Positions 1-7,315 of a stretch of 64,000 nucleotides of DNA are shown in pieces. Both the position numbers and the translations under genes were made by a program. The notes under the pieces are model-generated. The model had not been told where the DNA came from and made no database searches. It saw only the letters and a list, made by a program, of their open reading frames with translations. The DNA is from Agromyces allii (GTDB lineage: Bacteria > Actinomycetota > Actinomycetes > Actinomycetales > Microbacteriaceae), in assembly GCF_009749385.1 (NCBI RefSeq), contig NZ_WBIN01000011.1:124001-188000 (forward strand). The letters run 5' to 3'. Positions within the stretch are counted from its first letter, which is position 1. Every line of letters begins with the position of its first letter.

Positions 1-63
1 GGCTGCGGCGGCCACCGCGACGAACCGAGCGGCCCGGCGGTGGGAGGACGAGTGCTGTGACAT
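1..63 (-). CDS. N-terminus of an unidentified protein (partial)
   Basis: An ATG at 63 opens a minus-strand frame that stays open to the window edge, giving 21 residues. A short polar, basic start (Ser/His/Arg) is followed by an Ala/Val-rich hydrophobic stretch, which would suit a signal peptide or the first membrane segment of a permease. An AGGA-like ribosome site lies about 8 nt upstream. It is divergent from the GntR regulator at 201, so it is a plausible target of that regulator. The family cannot be named from this fragment. Confidence 0.45.
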   Translation of the reverse strand, partial: MSQHSSSHRRAARFVAVAAAA

Positions 64-172
64 TTCGCATCCTGTTCTGGTCGGCGTCTCTGACGACAAT
101 GCACCCAGGGGCGGGGGCAGAAGTGATTACATCATACGTCTTATCAACTCCACAAGAGACGTCATAGGTATT

Positions 173-193
173 ACGAATATTCGTCGGTATGCT
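173..193 (+). promoter_or_regulatory. Operator palindrome and leaderless -10 of the gntR gene
   Basis: ACGAATATTCGT at 173-184 is a perfect 12-bp palindrome. TATGCT at 188-193 ends exactly 7 nt before the ATG at 201, and no Shine-Dalgarno precedes the ATG, which is the geometry of a leaderless transcript. A second, looser inverted repeat (ACGTCT at 136-141, AGACGT at 157-162) lies upstream. Either repeat could be the GntR operator for the divergent gene pair. Confidence 0.5.
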
Positions 194-200
194 GTGACCC

Positions 201-953
201 ATGTCCGAAACGTTCGCCGCGCCGGGGCCGGTCGCCGAGTACCCCACGATTGCCGCGCGCACGCGCGCGCCGCGCCTCGGGGTGACCGTCGTGAGCGCGC
301 TCGTCGACGCGATCGTGCGAGGCGACCTCGCACCCGGCAGCTCGCTGCCGCCCGAGGCCGTGCTCTGCGAGCAGTTCGGCGTGAGCCGCACCGTCATCCG
401 CGAGTCCGCCAAGCGCCTCGAGGAGAAGGGCCTCGTGACCGTGGCCCAGGGCAGGGGCACGCTCGTGCTGCCCCCGGCCTCGTGGAACATGGTCGATGCG
501 ACCGTGCTCGCCGCACTCGTCGCCAACGACGCGACGCTCGGCGTGCTCGACGAGTTGAGCGCCGTGCGCGCGGCGCTCGAGGCCGTCATCGCCCGCGACG
601 CCGCCGCGCGGCGCACACCAGCGGAACTCGAACGCCTGCGCGAGGCCCTCGAACTCATGCGGGCGACCGTCGACGACGAGCCCCGGTTCAGTCAGGCCGA
701 CGTCGAATTCCACCAGCGCGTCGGCGAGATCACCTCGAACCGGCTCGCCGACAGCATCGTGCGCACGCTCTTCGCCGAAGCGCGCGAGAGCGCCCGCTTC
801 CACCTGCACAGTCAGCTCGACGTGACGCTGCGCGAACACGAACGCGTGTTCGCCGCGATCGAGGCCCGCGACCCCGACGAGGCCGAGGCCGCCATGCGGG
901 CGCACATCCTCGATGCATGGGAGCGGCGCCGGCCGCCGAGCCCGAAGCGCTGA
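201..953 (+). CDS. GntR-family (FadR/FCD-type) transcriptional regulator
   Basis: 250 aa. Residues ~28-95 form a winged helix with the GntR signature (GDLAPGSSLPPEAVLCEQFG, then VSRTVIRESAKRLEEKGLV). Residues ~115-235 form an all-helical FCD effector-binding domain; the FCD metal-site pattern is visible as D/H residues in VEFHQRVGEI and the later REHERVFAAI. FCD regulators usually sense small carboxylates or sugar acids. It is divergent from the truncated gene at 1-63, its most likely target. The ligand cannot be inferred. The start is fixed by the leaderless -10 at 188-193. Confidence 0.85.
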   Translation: MSETFAAPGPVAEYPTIAARTRAPRLGVTVVSALVDAIVRGDLAPGSSLPPEAVLCEQFGVSRTVIRESAKRLEEKGLVTVAQGRGTLVLPPASWNMVDATVLAALVANDATLGVLDELSAVRAALEAVIARDAAARRTPAELERLREALELMRATVDDEPRFSQADVEFHQRVGEITSNRLADSIVRTLFAEARESARFHLHSQLDVTLREHERVFAAIEARDPDEAEAAMRAHILDAWERRRPPSPKR

Positions 954-998
954 CGCGCCGCCGGCGCGGGCGGCTCAATCGACGAGCGCGCCGACCGA

Positions 999-1070
999 AC
1001 TCCGGATCCGCACCATGACACGCCGCAATCACGAGCGTCGCTGCGGCGTGCCGCTCGGAATCTCCGGAGA
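999..1070. repeat. Palindromic repeat element, copy A
   Basis: Architecture: ACTCCGGAT (999-1007), 11 nt, CACGCCG (1019-1025), 18 nt, CGGCGTG (1044-1050), 11 nt, then CTCCGGAGA (1062-1070; 7 of 9 complementary to the left arm). The same order and spacing recur at 2731-2803. This copy lies just past the 3' end of the SDR-like gene, between two near-identical 20-nt direct repeats (973-992 and 1085-1104, 19/20 identical). Confidence 0.6.
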
Positions 1071-1086
1071 ACGGCAGGCGCCCCGC

Positions 1087-1878
1087 TCAGTCGACGAGCG
1101 CGCCTGCCGTCAGGTTCGAGACGACTCCCGTCATCGACGCCGCACGGTCGGATGCCGCGAACGCGAGATACTCGGCCACCTCAGCGAGTTCGGGCAGGCG
1201 CCCGAGCAGGGTGGTGGCGGCCAGGCCGTTCCACCAGTCGTCGAGGCTCGTGCCACCGGCATCCGCGATGCGCCCGAACATGTCGGCGGTATACGACGCC
1301 GATGCGTTGCGGAACGCGTGCGGCCGCACGCACACCACGCGCACGCCGTCGGGTCCGAGCTCGCCGGCGAGCGCCCGCGAGAACCCCTCGAGCCCCGCAC
1401 TCTGGGCGGCGTTGCCGATGAGGCCGCGACCGGTGAGACGGGCCCCGGGCGTCGAGATCGTGAGGATCACGCCGCTGCCCTGGGCGATCATGACGCGCGA
1501 CGCGGCCTTCGCGGTCACGAAGTTCGTGTGCAGGTAGCCCGTGACGGGATGCAGGTAGGCGTCGAGCGAGGTGTCCGCGATCGCGAGGCCCTGCACGTGA
1601 TCGAAGCCGACGGCGTTCAGCGCGATGTCGATGCGGCCCTCGCGTTCGGCGACGGCGTCGACGTGGGCGTCGACCTCGGCCTGGTCCATCGCGTCGACGA
1701 TTGCGATCTCGACGCTGCCGCCGAGCTCTCGAACGGCGGATGCCGCGGCCTCGAGCCGTGGCCGGCTGCGCCCAGCGAGGTGCAGACGTGCGCCCTCGCG
1801 GGCGAACACCCGCGCCGTCGCCGAACCGATCGATCCCCCGCCGCCGTGGATCACGGCGACCTTCCCCTCGAGCAGCAT
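1087..1878 (-). CDS. SDR-fold protein lacking the catalytic Tyr/Lys
   Basis: 263 aa with a Rossmann start (GKVAVIHGGGGSIGSATA, a variant of TGxxxGxG) and a well-preserved short-chain dehydrogenase layout (IALNAVG in place of NNAG). Aligned by eye with the normal SDR at 21293, the catalytic Ser is Thr, the Tyr is Asn and the Lys is Ser (segment GRGLIGNAAQSAGLEG). It should bind a nucleotide but is unlikely to be a standard oxidoreductase. Its ATG shares one base with the stop of the SRPBCC gene (TGATG), so it is the third gene of the ArsR operon. It could be a divergent enzyme, a binding protein or a partner of the SRPBCC protein. Confidence 0.8.
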   Translation of the reverse strand: MLLEGKVAVIHGGGGSIGSATARVFAREGARLHLAGRSRPRLEAAASAVRELGGSVEIAIVDAMDQAEVDAHVDAVAEREGRIDIALNAVGFDHVQGLAIADTSLDAYLHPVTGYLHTNFVTAKAASRVMIAQGSGVILTISTPGARLTGRGLIGNAAQSAGLEGFSRALAGELGPDGVRVVCVRPHAFRNASASYTADMFGRIADAGGTSLDDWWNGLAATTLLGRLPELAEVAEYLAFAASDRAASMTGVVSNLTAGALVD

Positions 1879-2312
1879 CAGGCCGCCTCCCCCTCTGTGT
1901 AAAGCCCCGCGAATCGGGACATGATCTCGGTCCAGCCCTCGGTGTGCAGGCGCACCGCCTCGGCATCCGGAAGCCGTTCGTGGCGCACCTCGACGCGCGT
2001 GGCGTCGCCGTCGGGCTCGAAGCTCACGCGCACGATCGAGTCGACGCGGTGCGTGGCGTGCGAGCGCCACGTGAACTCGAGCGTGCGCGGGCGATCGATC
2101 ACCGTGTAGGTACCGGAGTGCACGACGGTGCCCGCGGCGTCGCGCATGGTGATCGTGAAATCGCCGCCCACCCGCGGGTCGGTGAGCGCGGTCGTGGCCT
2201 CGCCGCCTTCGCGGCGCATCCACACGGCGAGCGCCTCGGGGTCGAGCCAGGCGTCGAAGAGGCGGTCTGCGGATGCCGCGATCCGCCGGGTCACCGTGAC
2301 GACGGCGGTCAT
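1878..2312 (-). CDS. SRPBCC (AHSA1-like) domain protein
   Basis: 144 aa, a single START/AHSA1-type domain. It begins with the usual beta strand and VTRRIAASADRLFDAWLDPEALAVW, and ends in the long helix with GWTEIMSRFAGL. Such proteins have a hydrophobic cavity and frequently form bicistronic units with ArsR repressors. Here the ATG overlaps the ArsR stop (ATGA), indicating translational coupling, and the stop overlaps the next start. The ligand is unknown. Confidence 0.85.
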   Translation of the reverse strand: MTAVVTVTRRIAASADRLFDAWLDPEALAVWMRREGGEATTALTDPRVGGDFTITMRDAAGTVVHSGTYTVIDRPRTLEFTWRSHATHRVDSIVRVSFEPDGDATRVEVRHERLPDAEAVRLHTEGWTEIMSRFAGLYTEGEAA

Positions 2313-2680
2313 CGTGCGCCACCGCCGTCAGCGGGATCTTCGTCGTCGGGAACGTCGCCGACGGGGTCCGAGAGCACGAACGCCTCGAGGGCCGCGAGCC
2401 GGTCCTCCCAGAACGCCCGGTACTGCTCCATCCACGCGACCGCCTCGCCGAGCGCCTCGCCCCGGAGCGACAGCACGTGGTCGCGCCCGCGCACCTCGCG
2501 CCGCACGAGTTCGGCGCGCTCGAGCACCTTGATGTGCTTGCTCGTGGAGTTCAGCGAGATCGGGAACGCGCTCGCGAGGTCGGTGACCCGCGCATCGCCG
2601 ACGAGCAGTCGATCGAGGATCGCGCGTCGCGTGGGGTCGGCCACGGCGCTCAGCACGACGTCCAACTGATATTCACCCAT
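2309..2680 (-). CDS. ArsR-family repressor of the SRPBCC operon
   Basis: 123 aa winged-helix regulator: AVADPTRRAILDRLL, then the recognition helix region LNSTSKHIKVLERAELV. No cysteine metal-binding box is seen in the DNA-binding helix, which fits the non-metal ArsR subgroup paired with AHSA1 proteins. An in-frame upstream extension to 2827 was rejected: it runs through the palindromic repeat, while MGEYQLDV is a typical N-terminus and is placed exactly by a TATATT -10 giving a leaderless start. The operator covers its own start codon. Confidence 0.87.
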   Translation of the reverse strand: MGEYQLDVVLSAVADPTRRAILDRLLVGDARVTDLASAFPISLNSTSKHIKVLERAELVRREVRGRDHVLSLRGEALGEAVAWMEQYRAFWEDRLAALEAFVLSDPVGDVPDDEDPADGGGAR

Positions 2681-2693
2681 GCGGGTGAATATA
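2671..2693 (-). promoter_or_regulatory. ArsR operator overlapping -10 and start codon
   Basis: ATTCACCC-ATGC-GGGTGAAT (2671-2690) is an inverted repeat with perfect 8-nt arms, and the start codon (2678-2680) reaches into its centre. On the minus strand the -10 hexamer TATATT (2688-2693) ends 7 nt before the ATG. A repressor bound here would block both the promoter and initiation at the leaderless start. Confidence 0.7.
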
Positions 2694-2725
2694 CGCTCGG
2701 CACTCCGAAGCGTCAACCACCGCCT

Positions 2726-2808
2726 GCGCAACTCCGGATGGCGGGCGCGGCACGCCGACGACGCGACCGGTCGACGCGGCGTGTCCCGCCCGCCATCCGG
2801 AGTTGCGC
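2726..2808. repeat. Palindromic repeat element, copy B
   Basis: Perfect 21-nt arms at 2726-2746 and 2788-2808 enclose inner arms CACGCCG (2751-2757) and CGGCGTG (2777-2783). The shared core ACTCCGGAT-11 nt-CACGCCG-19 nt-CGGCGTG-11 nt-ATCCGGAGT (2731-2803) matches copy A. It sits between the 3' end of the DUF5937-type gene and the ArsR promoter and could also act as a terminator. Confidence 0.65.
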
Positions 2809-2832
2809 CCGCTCCCCCAGCCGGCATCGCGA

Positions 2833-3825
2833 CTACAGCGCCGCGCCGACCACCGCCTCGCCCAGCGGCGTCCGCAGGTGCAGCACGCGGGCACCGTCGC
2901 GGCGACTCGCGACCAGTCCGCTCTCGCGGAGCACGGCGAGGTGATGCGAGGCCGTCGAGATCGCGAGCTCCGCGTCGGCCGCGACCTGCGACGTCGTGCG
3001 CTCGACGTGCGCGGCGAGCAGGATCCCGGCGCGGGCGGGCCCGAGCAGGGCGCCGAGCGCAGCGGCCGCCGACCGCGGATCACGGGCCCAGGTCTCCGTC
3101 ACGCCCTGCGCCGGGTAGAAGAGCGTCGGCTGGGCCGGCGGCTCGCTGAGCACCGAGCATCCGTGGGTCCAGTTCATCACCGTCGGCACGAGCACGAGCC
3201 CGCTCCCCCGGCAGTCCAGCACCTCGCGGTGCATGCGCAGCTCGACCTTCACGGCATCGTCGCTCCACTCGACGCTGCGGTGCAGCGCGCCGACCATGCC
3301 GCCGAGGCCGTCGGTCGCGATGCGACGCGATCGCACGGCGATGTCGGCCCGCAGGATGCGCTCGAGCTGCGGCCAGACCGGCGCGAGCACCGCGTGCCAC
3401 GTCGCCTCGAACGCGTCGGCGAGCATCGCGCGCGCCCGCAGGGGGTCGTCGTGCATATGGCGGATCGCCCGCTGCCGCTCGCCGGTCGACCGCGCGATCA
3501 TCTTCGCCAGGTCGACGCGCATGAGCTCCGGCGGCACCTCCCGCAGGCGCGCGAACTCGTCCTCGGGCTGCATGTCCCACGACGGGGTCGTCGTGAAGAA
3601 GTCGGGGAAGTACCCCTCGGCCCCGATGACGGTGCGCAGCAGGTCGAACGGCTCCCGCGGCATCCGCGACCTCACGCTGCGCAGCCAGCCCCACTGCAGC
3701 GGATGGTCGTCGGGGCGCTGCATCACGCGGATCGCGTTGCAGAGCTCGTGCCCGGGCGAGACGCCGAACCGGATGGCCGAGATGTCGCCGGGCGCGAGGC
3801 GGAACTCCACGATGTTTCGATCCAC
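2833..3825 (-). CDS. ArsR-like regulator with DUF5937-type N-terminal domain
   Basis: 330 aa. The N-terminal ~230 residues match the actinobacterial DUF5937-type layout. The C-terminal ~75 residues are an ArsR winged helix (GPARAGILLAAHVERTTSQV, then ISTASHHLAVLRESGLV). The start is GTG; TAGAGT ends 6 nt upstream, giving a leaderless start and excluding longer versions. It is divergent from the cupin gene at 3900 but about 75 bp away, so it may control either neighbour. The ligand is unknown. Confidence 0.8.
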   Translation of the reverse strand: MDRNIVEFRLAPGDISAIRFGVSPGHELCNAIRVMQRPDDHPLQWGWLRSVRSRMPREPFDLLRTVIGAEGYFPDFFTTTPSWDMQPEDEFARLREVPPELMRVDLAKMIARSTGERQRAIRHMHDDPLRARAMLADAFEATWHAVLAPVWPQLERILRADIAVRSRRIATDGLGGMVGALHRSVEWSDDAVKVELRMHREVLDCRGSGLVLVPTVMNWTHGCSVLSEPPAQPTLFYPAQGVTETWARDPRSAAAALGALLGPARAGILLAAHVERTTSQVAADAELAISTASHHLAVLRESGLVASRRDGARVLHLRTPLGEAVVGAAL

Positions 3826-3831
3826 ATCGAA

Positions 3832-3837
3832 ACTCTA
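3832..3837 (-). promoter_or_regulatory. Leaderless -10 of the DUF5937-type regulator
   Basis: TAGAGT on the minus strand ends 6 nt before the GTG at 3825, and no Shine-Dalgarno is present. Confidence 0.5.
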
Positions 3838-3899
3838 ACGCCGACGGATGCCGCGGGCGGAGCCTTGAGACACACCGGAACGCAGAATCGAGGCACCAC

Positions 3900-4334
3900 A
3901 TGATCACGTCATCCACGCCGGCCGAGATCCTCCTCGCGCCGTCCGAGCACGCCGGAACCTCCGAGATCGTGCACGGCGCCGACCTCGTCATCGGCACCGG
4001 CCGCACGCGTCGGTTCGTCGGCATCGAGCACGGCGCCGCGGTCTCGTACTTCCTCGTCGACTACGAGACGGGTCAGGGCACCGGCCTGCACTGGCATCCG
4101 TACCCCGAGACCTGGGTCGTGCTCGAGGGCGAGGCGACGCTCACCATCGGCGATCGACAGCTGACCGCGACCGCGGGCGACACCGCGACCGTGCCGACGG
4201 GCGCCTGGCACCAGTTCGTCAACGCCGGCGCCGAACGGCTCAAGGTCTTGTGCATCCACGCCTCGGCCGTCATCATCCAGACGTGGGCCGACGAGCCCGC
4301 GCCCACCGCATCCGCCGAGAGGATCGACGCATGA
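3900..4334 (+). CDS. Small cupin-domain protein
   Basis: 144 aa single beta-barrel cupin. Motif 1 is seen as GLHWHPYPETWVVLEGEATL (two His and one Glu metal ligands). Motif 2 is PTGAWHQFVNAG with the third His. The length is usual for stand-alone RmlC-like cupins. A GAGG ribosome site lies about 7 nt upstream. Its stop overlaps the next ATG (ATGA), so it is cotranscribed with the DUF4287 gene. Enzymatic or binding role is not predictable. Confidence 0.82.
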   Translation: MITSSTPAEILLAPSEHAGTSEIVHGADLVIGTGRTRRFVGIEHGAAVSYFLVDYETGQGTGLHWHPYPETWVVLEGEATLTIGDRQLTATAGDTATVPTGAWHQFVNAGAERLKVLCIHASAVIIQTWADEPAPTASAERIDA

Positions 4335-4621
4335 CCTTCCAGGCCTACCTCGACAACATCGAGACCAAGACCGGCATCACCCCGCGCCAGTTCATCGAGC
4401 TCGCGCACGAGCAGGGCTTCGACGAGACCACGAAGTCCGCCCCGATCGTCGCCTGGCTGAAGGCCGACTACGGCCTCGGGCAGGGGCACGCGATGGCGCT
4501 CGTGCACGTCATCACCAAGGGCCCGCAGATCAGCGACAAGCACGTCGGCACCGGCACCGCGCACAGCGACCCGAGCAACCTGCTCTGGCTCGACGGCGCC
4601 GCGACGAACCCGAACCGGTAG
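4331..4621 (+). CDS. DUF4287 domain protein
   Basis: 96 aa. The whole protein matches the DUF4287 pattern: TKTGITPRQFIELAHEQGF, then a helix ending in WLKADYGLGQGHAMALVHVI. The domain often sits beside or fused to DUF5655 or AHSA1 modules; its function is unknown. The ATG at 4331 is set by the 4-nt overlap with the cupin stop. Confidence 0.8.
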   Translation: MTFQAYLDNIETKTGITPRQFIELAHEQGFDETTKSAPIVAWLKADYGLGQGHAMALVHVITKGPQISDKHVGTGTAHSDPSNLLWLDGAATNPNR

Positions 4622-4666
4622 CGCCCGCCCTCCGCTCGGCGATCGCCCGAGGGGCATGATGGACGC

Positions 4667-5080
4667 ATGACCGAGATCGACGACGGCGTCGTGGCGGCGT
4701 TCCGGGCGGGCGAGACGCCGCCCGGCATGCATCGGGAACGGCTGCTGCTGCTCACCACGACCGGCCGCACCTCCGGCGAGCGGCGCACGACGCCGATGAT
4801 GCGGCTGGCGCTGCCCGACGCAGACCACGTCGTGGCCTCGGCGAACGCCGCGCCGACGCATCCGCAGTGGCTCCTGAACCTCGTCGAAGACCCCGACGTG
4901 CACGTCGAGGTGCTCGATGGCGAGTACGACGCCGTGGCCGTGGTGCTGCGCGGCGCCGAGCGCGCGTCCGCATGGAACTCGATCCTGCAGATCGCACCCT
5001 TCTTCGCCGCCCACCAGTCCGACGTCGACCGAACCATCCCGGTGGTGCGGCTCGAGCGCCGACCCGCGATCGGCGGCTGA
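4667..5080 (+). CDS. F420-dependent (DDN-type) nitroreductase-family protein
   Basis: 137 aa split-barrel protein of the deazaflavin-dependent nitroreductase family (DUF385). Diagnostic features are LLLTTTGRTSGERRTTPMM, the loop SANAAPTHPQWLLNLVEDP and the strand VEVLDGEYDAVAVVL. Members reduce quinones, nitroimidazoles or unsaturated compounds with F420H2. Which cofactor or substrate applies here cannot be read from the sequence. CATGAT ends 6 nt before the ATG, so a leaderless start is possible. Confidence 0.8.
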   Translation: MTEIDDGVVAAFRAGETPPGMHRERLLLLTTTGRTSGERRTTPMMRLALPDADHVVASANAAPTHPQWLLNLVEDPDVHVEVLDGEYDAVAVVLRGAERASAWNSILQIAPFFAAHQSDVDRTIPVVRLERRPAIGG

Positions 5081-5123
5081 CGGGCGGAACCCGGATGTCG
5101 GCGGCCGGTGGCATCGTGGGCGC

Positions 5124-5702
5124 ATGGGGATCGAGATGCGACCGGCGTCCGTGTTCGACGACGTGGCCACGATGGTGGGGCCCAAACGGCCCGACGCCAA
5201 CGTGTGCTTCTGCCTGAGCTACCGGGTGGGCTCCAAGGAGAACCTCGCGCTCGTGGGCCCGGCCCGCGGCGAGCGCGTGCGCGAGCTCTGCGCCGAAGAC
5301 CCGCCGCCCGGAGTGCTCGCCTACGACGGCGACGAGGTCGTCGGGTGGGCCGCCGTGCATCCACGTGCCGACACGAGCTTCGCCCGCAACCGCAAGATCC
5401 CGCACGTCGACGAGCTCGACGTGTGGTCGGTGTGGTGCATCCGCGTGCGTCCCGGGCATCGCGGCAAGGGCATCTCGCACGAGCTGCTCGCGGGCGCGGT
5501 CGAGTTCGCGCGAGAGCGCGGAGCCCCGGCGATCGAGGGCTACCCGGTCGACAACCAGGGCGAGAAGGTCGACCTGACGATGGCCTACGTCGGCACGCGC
5601 ACGCTGTTCCAGAAGGCCGGTTTTCGCAAGGCCGCCGACACGACGTCGGTCATCAACGGGTTCCCCCGGGTGCTCATGCGGCTCGACCTGACCGCGGGCT
5701 GA
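5124..5702 (+). CDS. GNAT-family N-acetyltransferase
   Basis: 192 aa GNAT fold. The acetyl-CoA loop is visible as IRVRPGHRGKGISHELLAGA (motif A, Q/RxxGxG/A pattern), followed by the strand AIEGYPVDN and the C-terminal TLFQKAGFRKA. An N-terminal insertion with VCFCLSY suits the subgroup annotated simply as GNAT in actinobacteria. The next in-frame Met is MRPASVF, 12 bases later, and could be the true start. The substrate is unknown. Confidence 0.8.
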   Translation: MGIEMRPASVFDDVATMVGPKRPDANVCFCLSYRVGSKENLALVGPARGERVRELCAEDPPPGVLAYDGDEVVGWAAVHPRADTSFARNRKIPHVDELDVWSVWCIRVRPGHRGKGISHELLAGAVEFARERGAPAIEGYPVDNQGEKVDLTMAYVGTRTLFQKAGFRKAADTTSVINGFPRVLMRLDLTAG

Positions 5703-5734
5703 CGCCCCAGCCGCCCCGGACGCCCGGCCGCCGG

Positions 5735-6262
5735 TCAGCCCTGCTCGACCCGCGGAACCCGGTACTTGAATCCCACGTGCGACGCGGCGAAGCCGAGCCG
5801 TTCGTAGAAGCGATGCGCGTCGACGCGCGCTGCGTCGGAGGTCAGCTGCACGAGGCTCGAGCCGAGCGTCGGCGCCGCGACCTCCGTCACCCAGCGCATC
5901 ATCGCTCCCCCGATGCCGGCCGAACGCAGGTCGCTGCGCACCCGCACGGCCTCGACGAGCAGTCGCGTGCTGCCGCGCCTCGCCATGCCCGGGATGCGGG
6001 TCAGCTGCATCGTGGCGACGAGCCGGCCGTCGCCGTCGCCCACCACGAGCAGGTCGTTGCCCGTGTCGCCGAGGATCTCCTCGAGCGCCGCCCGGTACGC
6101 GGGCTCGTCGTCGGCCGAGGCAACGTCGCCGCGCGACGCGCTGATGGTGTCGTCGGAGAGGAGCTCCATGAGCGCCGCCAGGTCGGCGACGCCCGCGCGC
6201 CGCAGCACGACGGGCCCGAGACGCGAGTCGAGGGCGGTGGGCAGGTCGAGCGAGGCGAGCAT
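5735..6262 (-). CDS. GNAT-family N-acetyltransferase
   Basis: 175 aa. GNAT motif A is VRVRSDLRSAGIGGAMMRWV, with the C-terminal AHRFYERLGFAASHVGFKY typical of aminoglycoside/peptide-type GNATs. The ATG at 6262 was preferred to upstream in-frame codons because it starts the conserved body, and longer versions would overlap the divergent gene at 6324. It is divergent from the squalene-cyclase-fold gene, with about 60 bp between them. Substrate unknown. Confidence 0.8.
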   Translation of the reverse strand: MLASLDLPTALDSRLGPVVLRRAGVADLAALMELLSDDTISASRGDVASADDEPAYRAALEEILGDTGNDLLVVGDGDGRLVATMQLTRIPGMARRGSTRLLVEAVRVRSDLRSAGIGGAMMRWVTEVAAPTLGSSLVQLTSDAARVDAHRFYERLGFAASHVGFKYRVPRVEQG

Positions 6263-6323
6263 GCGCACCAGTCTGCCGTCGCAACCCCTTGGCAGCGGCA
6301 TCCGGGACCGACAGCATTGACCC

Positions 6324-7286
6324 ATGGATGTCACCGACTGGCTGCTCGAGTCCGACCCCTCCGTGCGCTGGCAGGTGATGCGCGACCTGACCGGCGAGCC
6401 CGACGACGTCGTCGCGACCGAGCGTTCCCGCGTCGCGGTCGAGGGCGACGGTGCACGACTGCTCGACCTGCAGACCGCCGACGGCTACTGGGGCGGCGAG
6501 GCCTACGGGCAGAACGGCGACCGCCGCAGCGTCATGTGGACCCTCCAGGCGCTGCGCTTCTTCGGCGTCGATCCGGATGCCGCGGCCACGCGCACCGCCA
6601 TCGGGCGGGTTCGTGACGGCGTGCGGTTCGACGATTTCGCGCCGGAGGTACCGGCGTTCTTCGACGGCGAGGTCGAGGCGTGCGTGAACGGCGGCGTGCT
6701 CGCCGCGTCCTCCTACTTCGGCGTGCTCGGCGAGGGCGCCGACCGCATGATCGGCCTCCTGCTCGACGGGCAGCTCGACGACGGCGGCTGGAACTGCGAA
6801 CCGCCCGAGGAGTCGGACCGCTCCTCGTTCGACTCGACGCTGTGCGTGCTCGAGGGGCTGCTCGCCTACCAGGTCGCCGTCGGTGACGCGACCGATGCCG
6901 CGGTCGTCGACGCCCGGCTGCGCGGCGAGGAGTATCTGCTCGAACGCAACCTGTACCGGCGCAAGTCGACCGGCGGCATCGTGCGCGAGCGGTACGAGAA
7001 CTTCATCTTCCCGCCGTACTGGGTGTACGACGTGCTGCGCTCGCTCGACCACTTCAGGGCCGCCGGCCTGGCCGACGGCACGCCGCCCGACCCTCGTCTG
7101 GGGCCGGCCGTCGACCTGCTGCTCGAGCATCGGGGCGCCGACGGCCGCTGGGCCGCGGGCGACCCGTGGAACGGCGCCGTGTTCTTCGCGATCGACGCCA
7201 AGGCCGGCGACCCGAGCCCGTGGAACACGCTGCGCGCGTTGCGCGTGCTCGAGTGGGCGCGCCCGTCGGGCGGGCCGGTCGAGTAG
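6324..7286 (+). CDS. Squalene-cyclase/prenyltransferase-fold (alpha/alpha toroid) protein
   Basis: 320 aa with repeated QW-like motifs: LQTADGYWGGEAYG (~residue 48), LDDGGWNCE (~154) and GADGRWAAGDPWNG (~272). Together they predict an alpha/alpha toroid as in terpene cyclases and complement-like proteins. It is half the size of true squalene-hopene cyclases and the DXDD acid motif is not seen, so cyclase activity is unlikely. It is probably soluble. Its stop codon lies inside a repeat unit (7275-7303). Function unknown. Confidence 0.72.
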   Translation: MDVTDWLLESDPSVRWQVMRDLTGEPDDVVATERSRVAVEGDGARLLDLQTADGYWGGEAYGQNGDRRSVMWTLQALRFFGVDPDAAATRTAIGRVRDGVRFDDFAPEVPAFFDGEVEACVNGGVLAASSYFGVLGEGADRMIGLLLDGQLDDGGWNCEPPEESDRSSFDSTLCVLEGLLAYQVAVGDATDAAVVDARLRGEEYLLERNLYRRKSTGGIVRERYENFIFPPYWVYDVLRSLDHFRAAGLADGTPPDPRLGPAVDLLLEHRGADGRWAAGDPWNGAVFFAIDAKAGDPSPWNTLRALRVLEWARPSGGPVE

Positions 7287-7303
7287 CGCGGCGTATCGAG
7301 ACC
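7275..7303. repeat. Single arm of an interspersed palindromic repeat
   Basis: 29 nt beginning CCGGTCGAGTAGCG and ending TATCGAGACC; 28 of 29 bases match 8069-8097. It supplies the last codons and the TAG stop of the upstream gene (C-terminus ...PVE). Confidence 0.75.
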
Positions 7304-7315
7304 CCCCTCAGTTCC

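Noticed and set aside
2309..2827. A longer ArsR protein starting at 2827
   Set aside because: The extra residues translate the palindromic repeat and would place the operator inside the gene; the leaderless promoter marks 2680 as the start.
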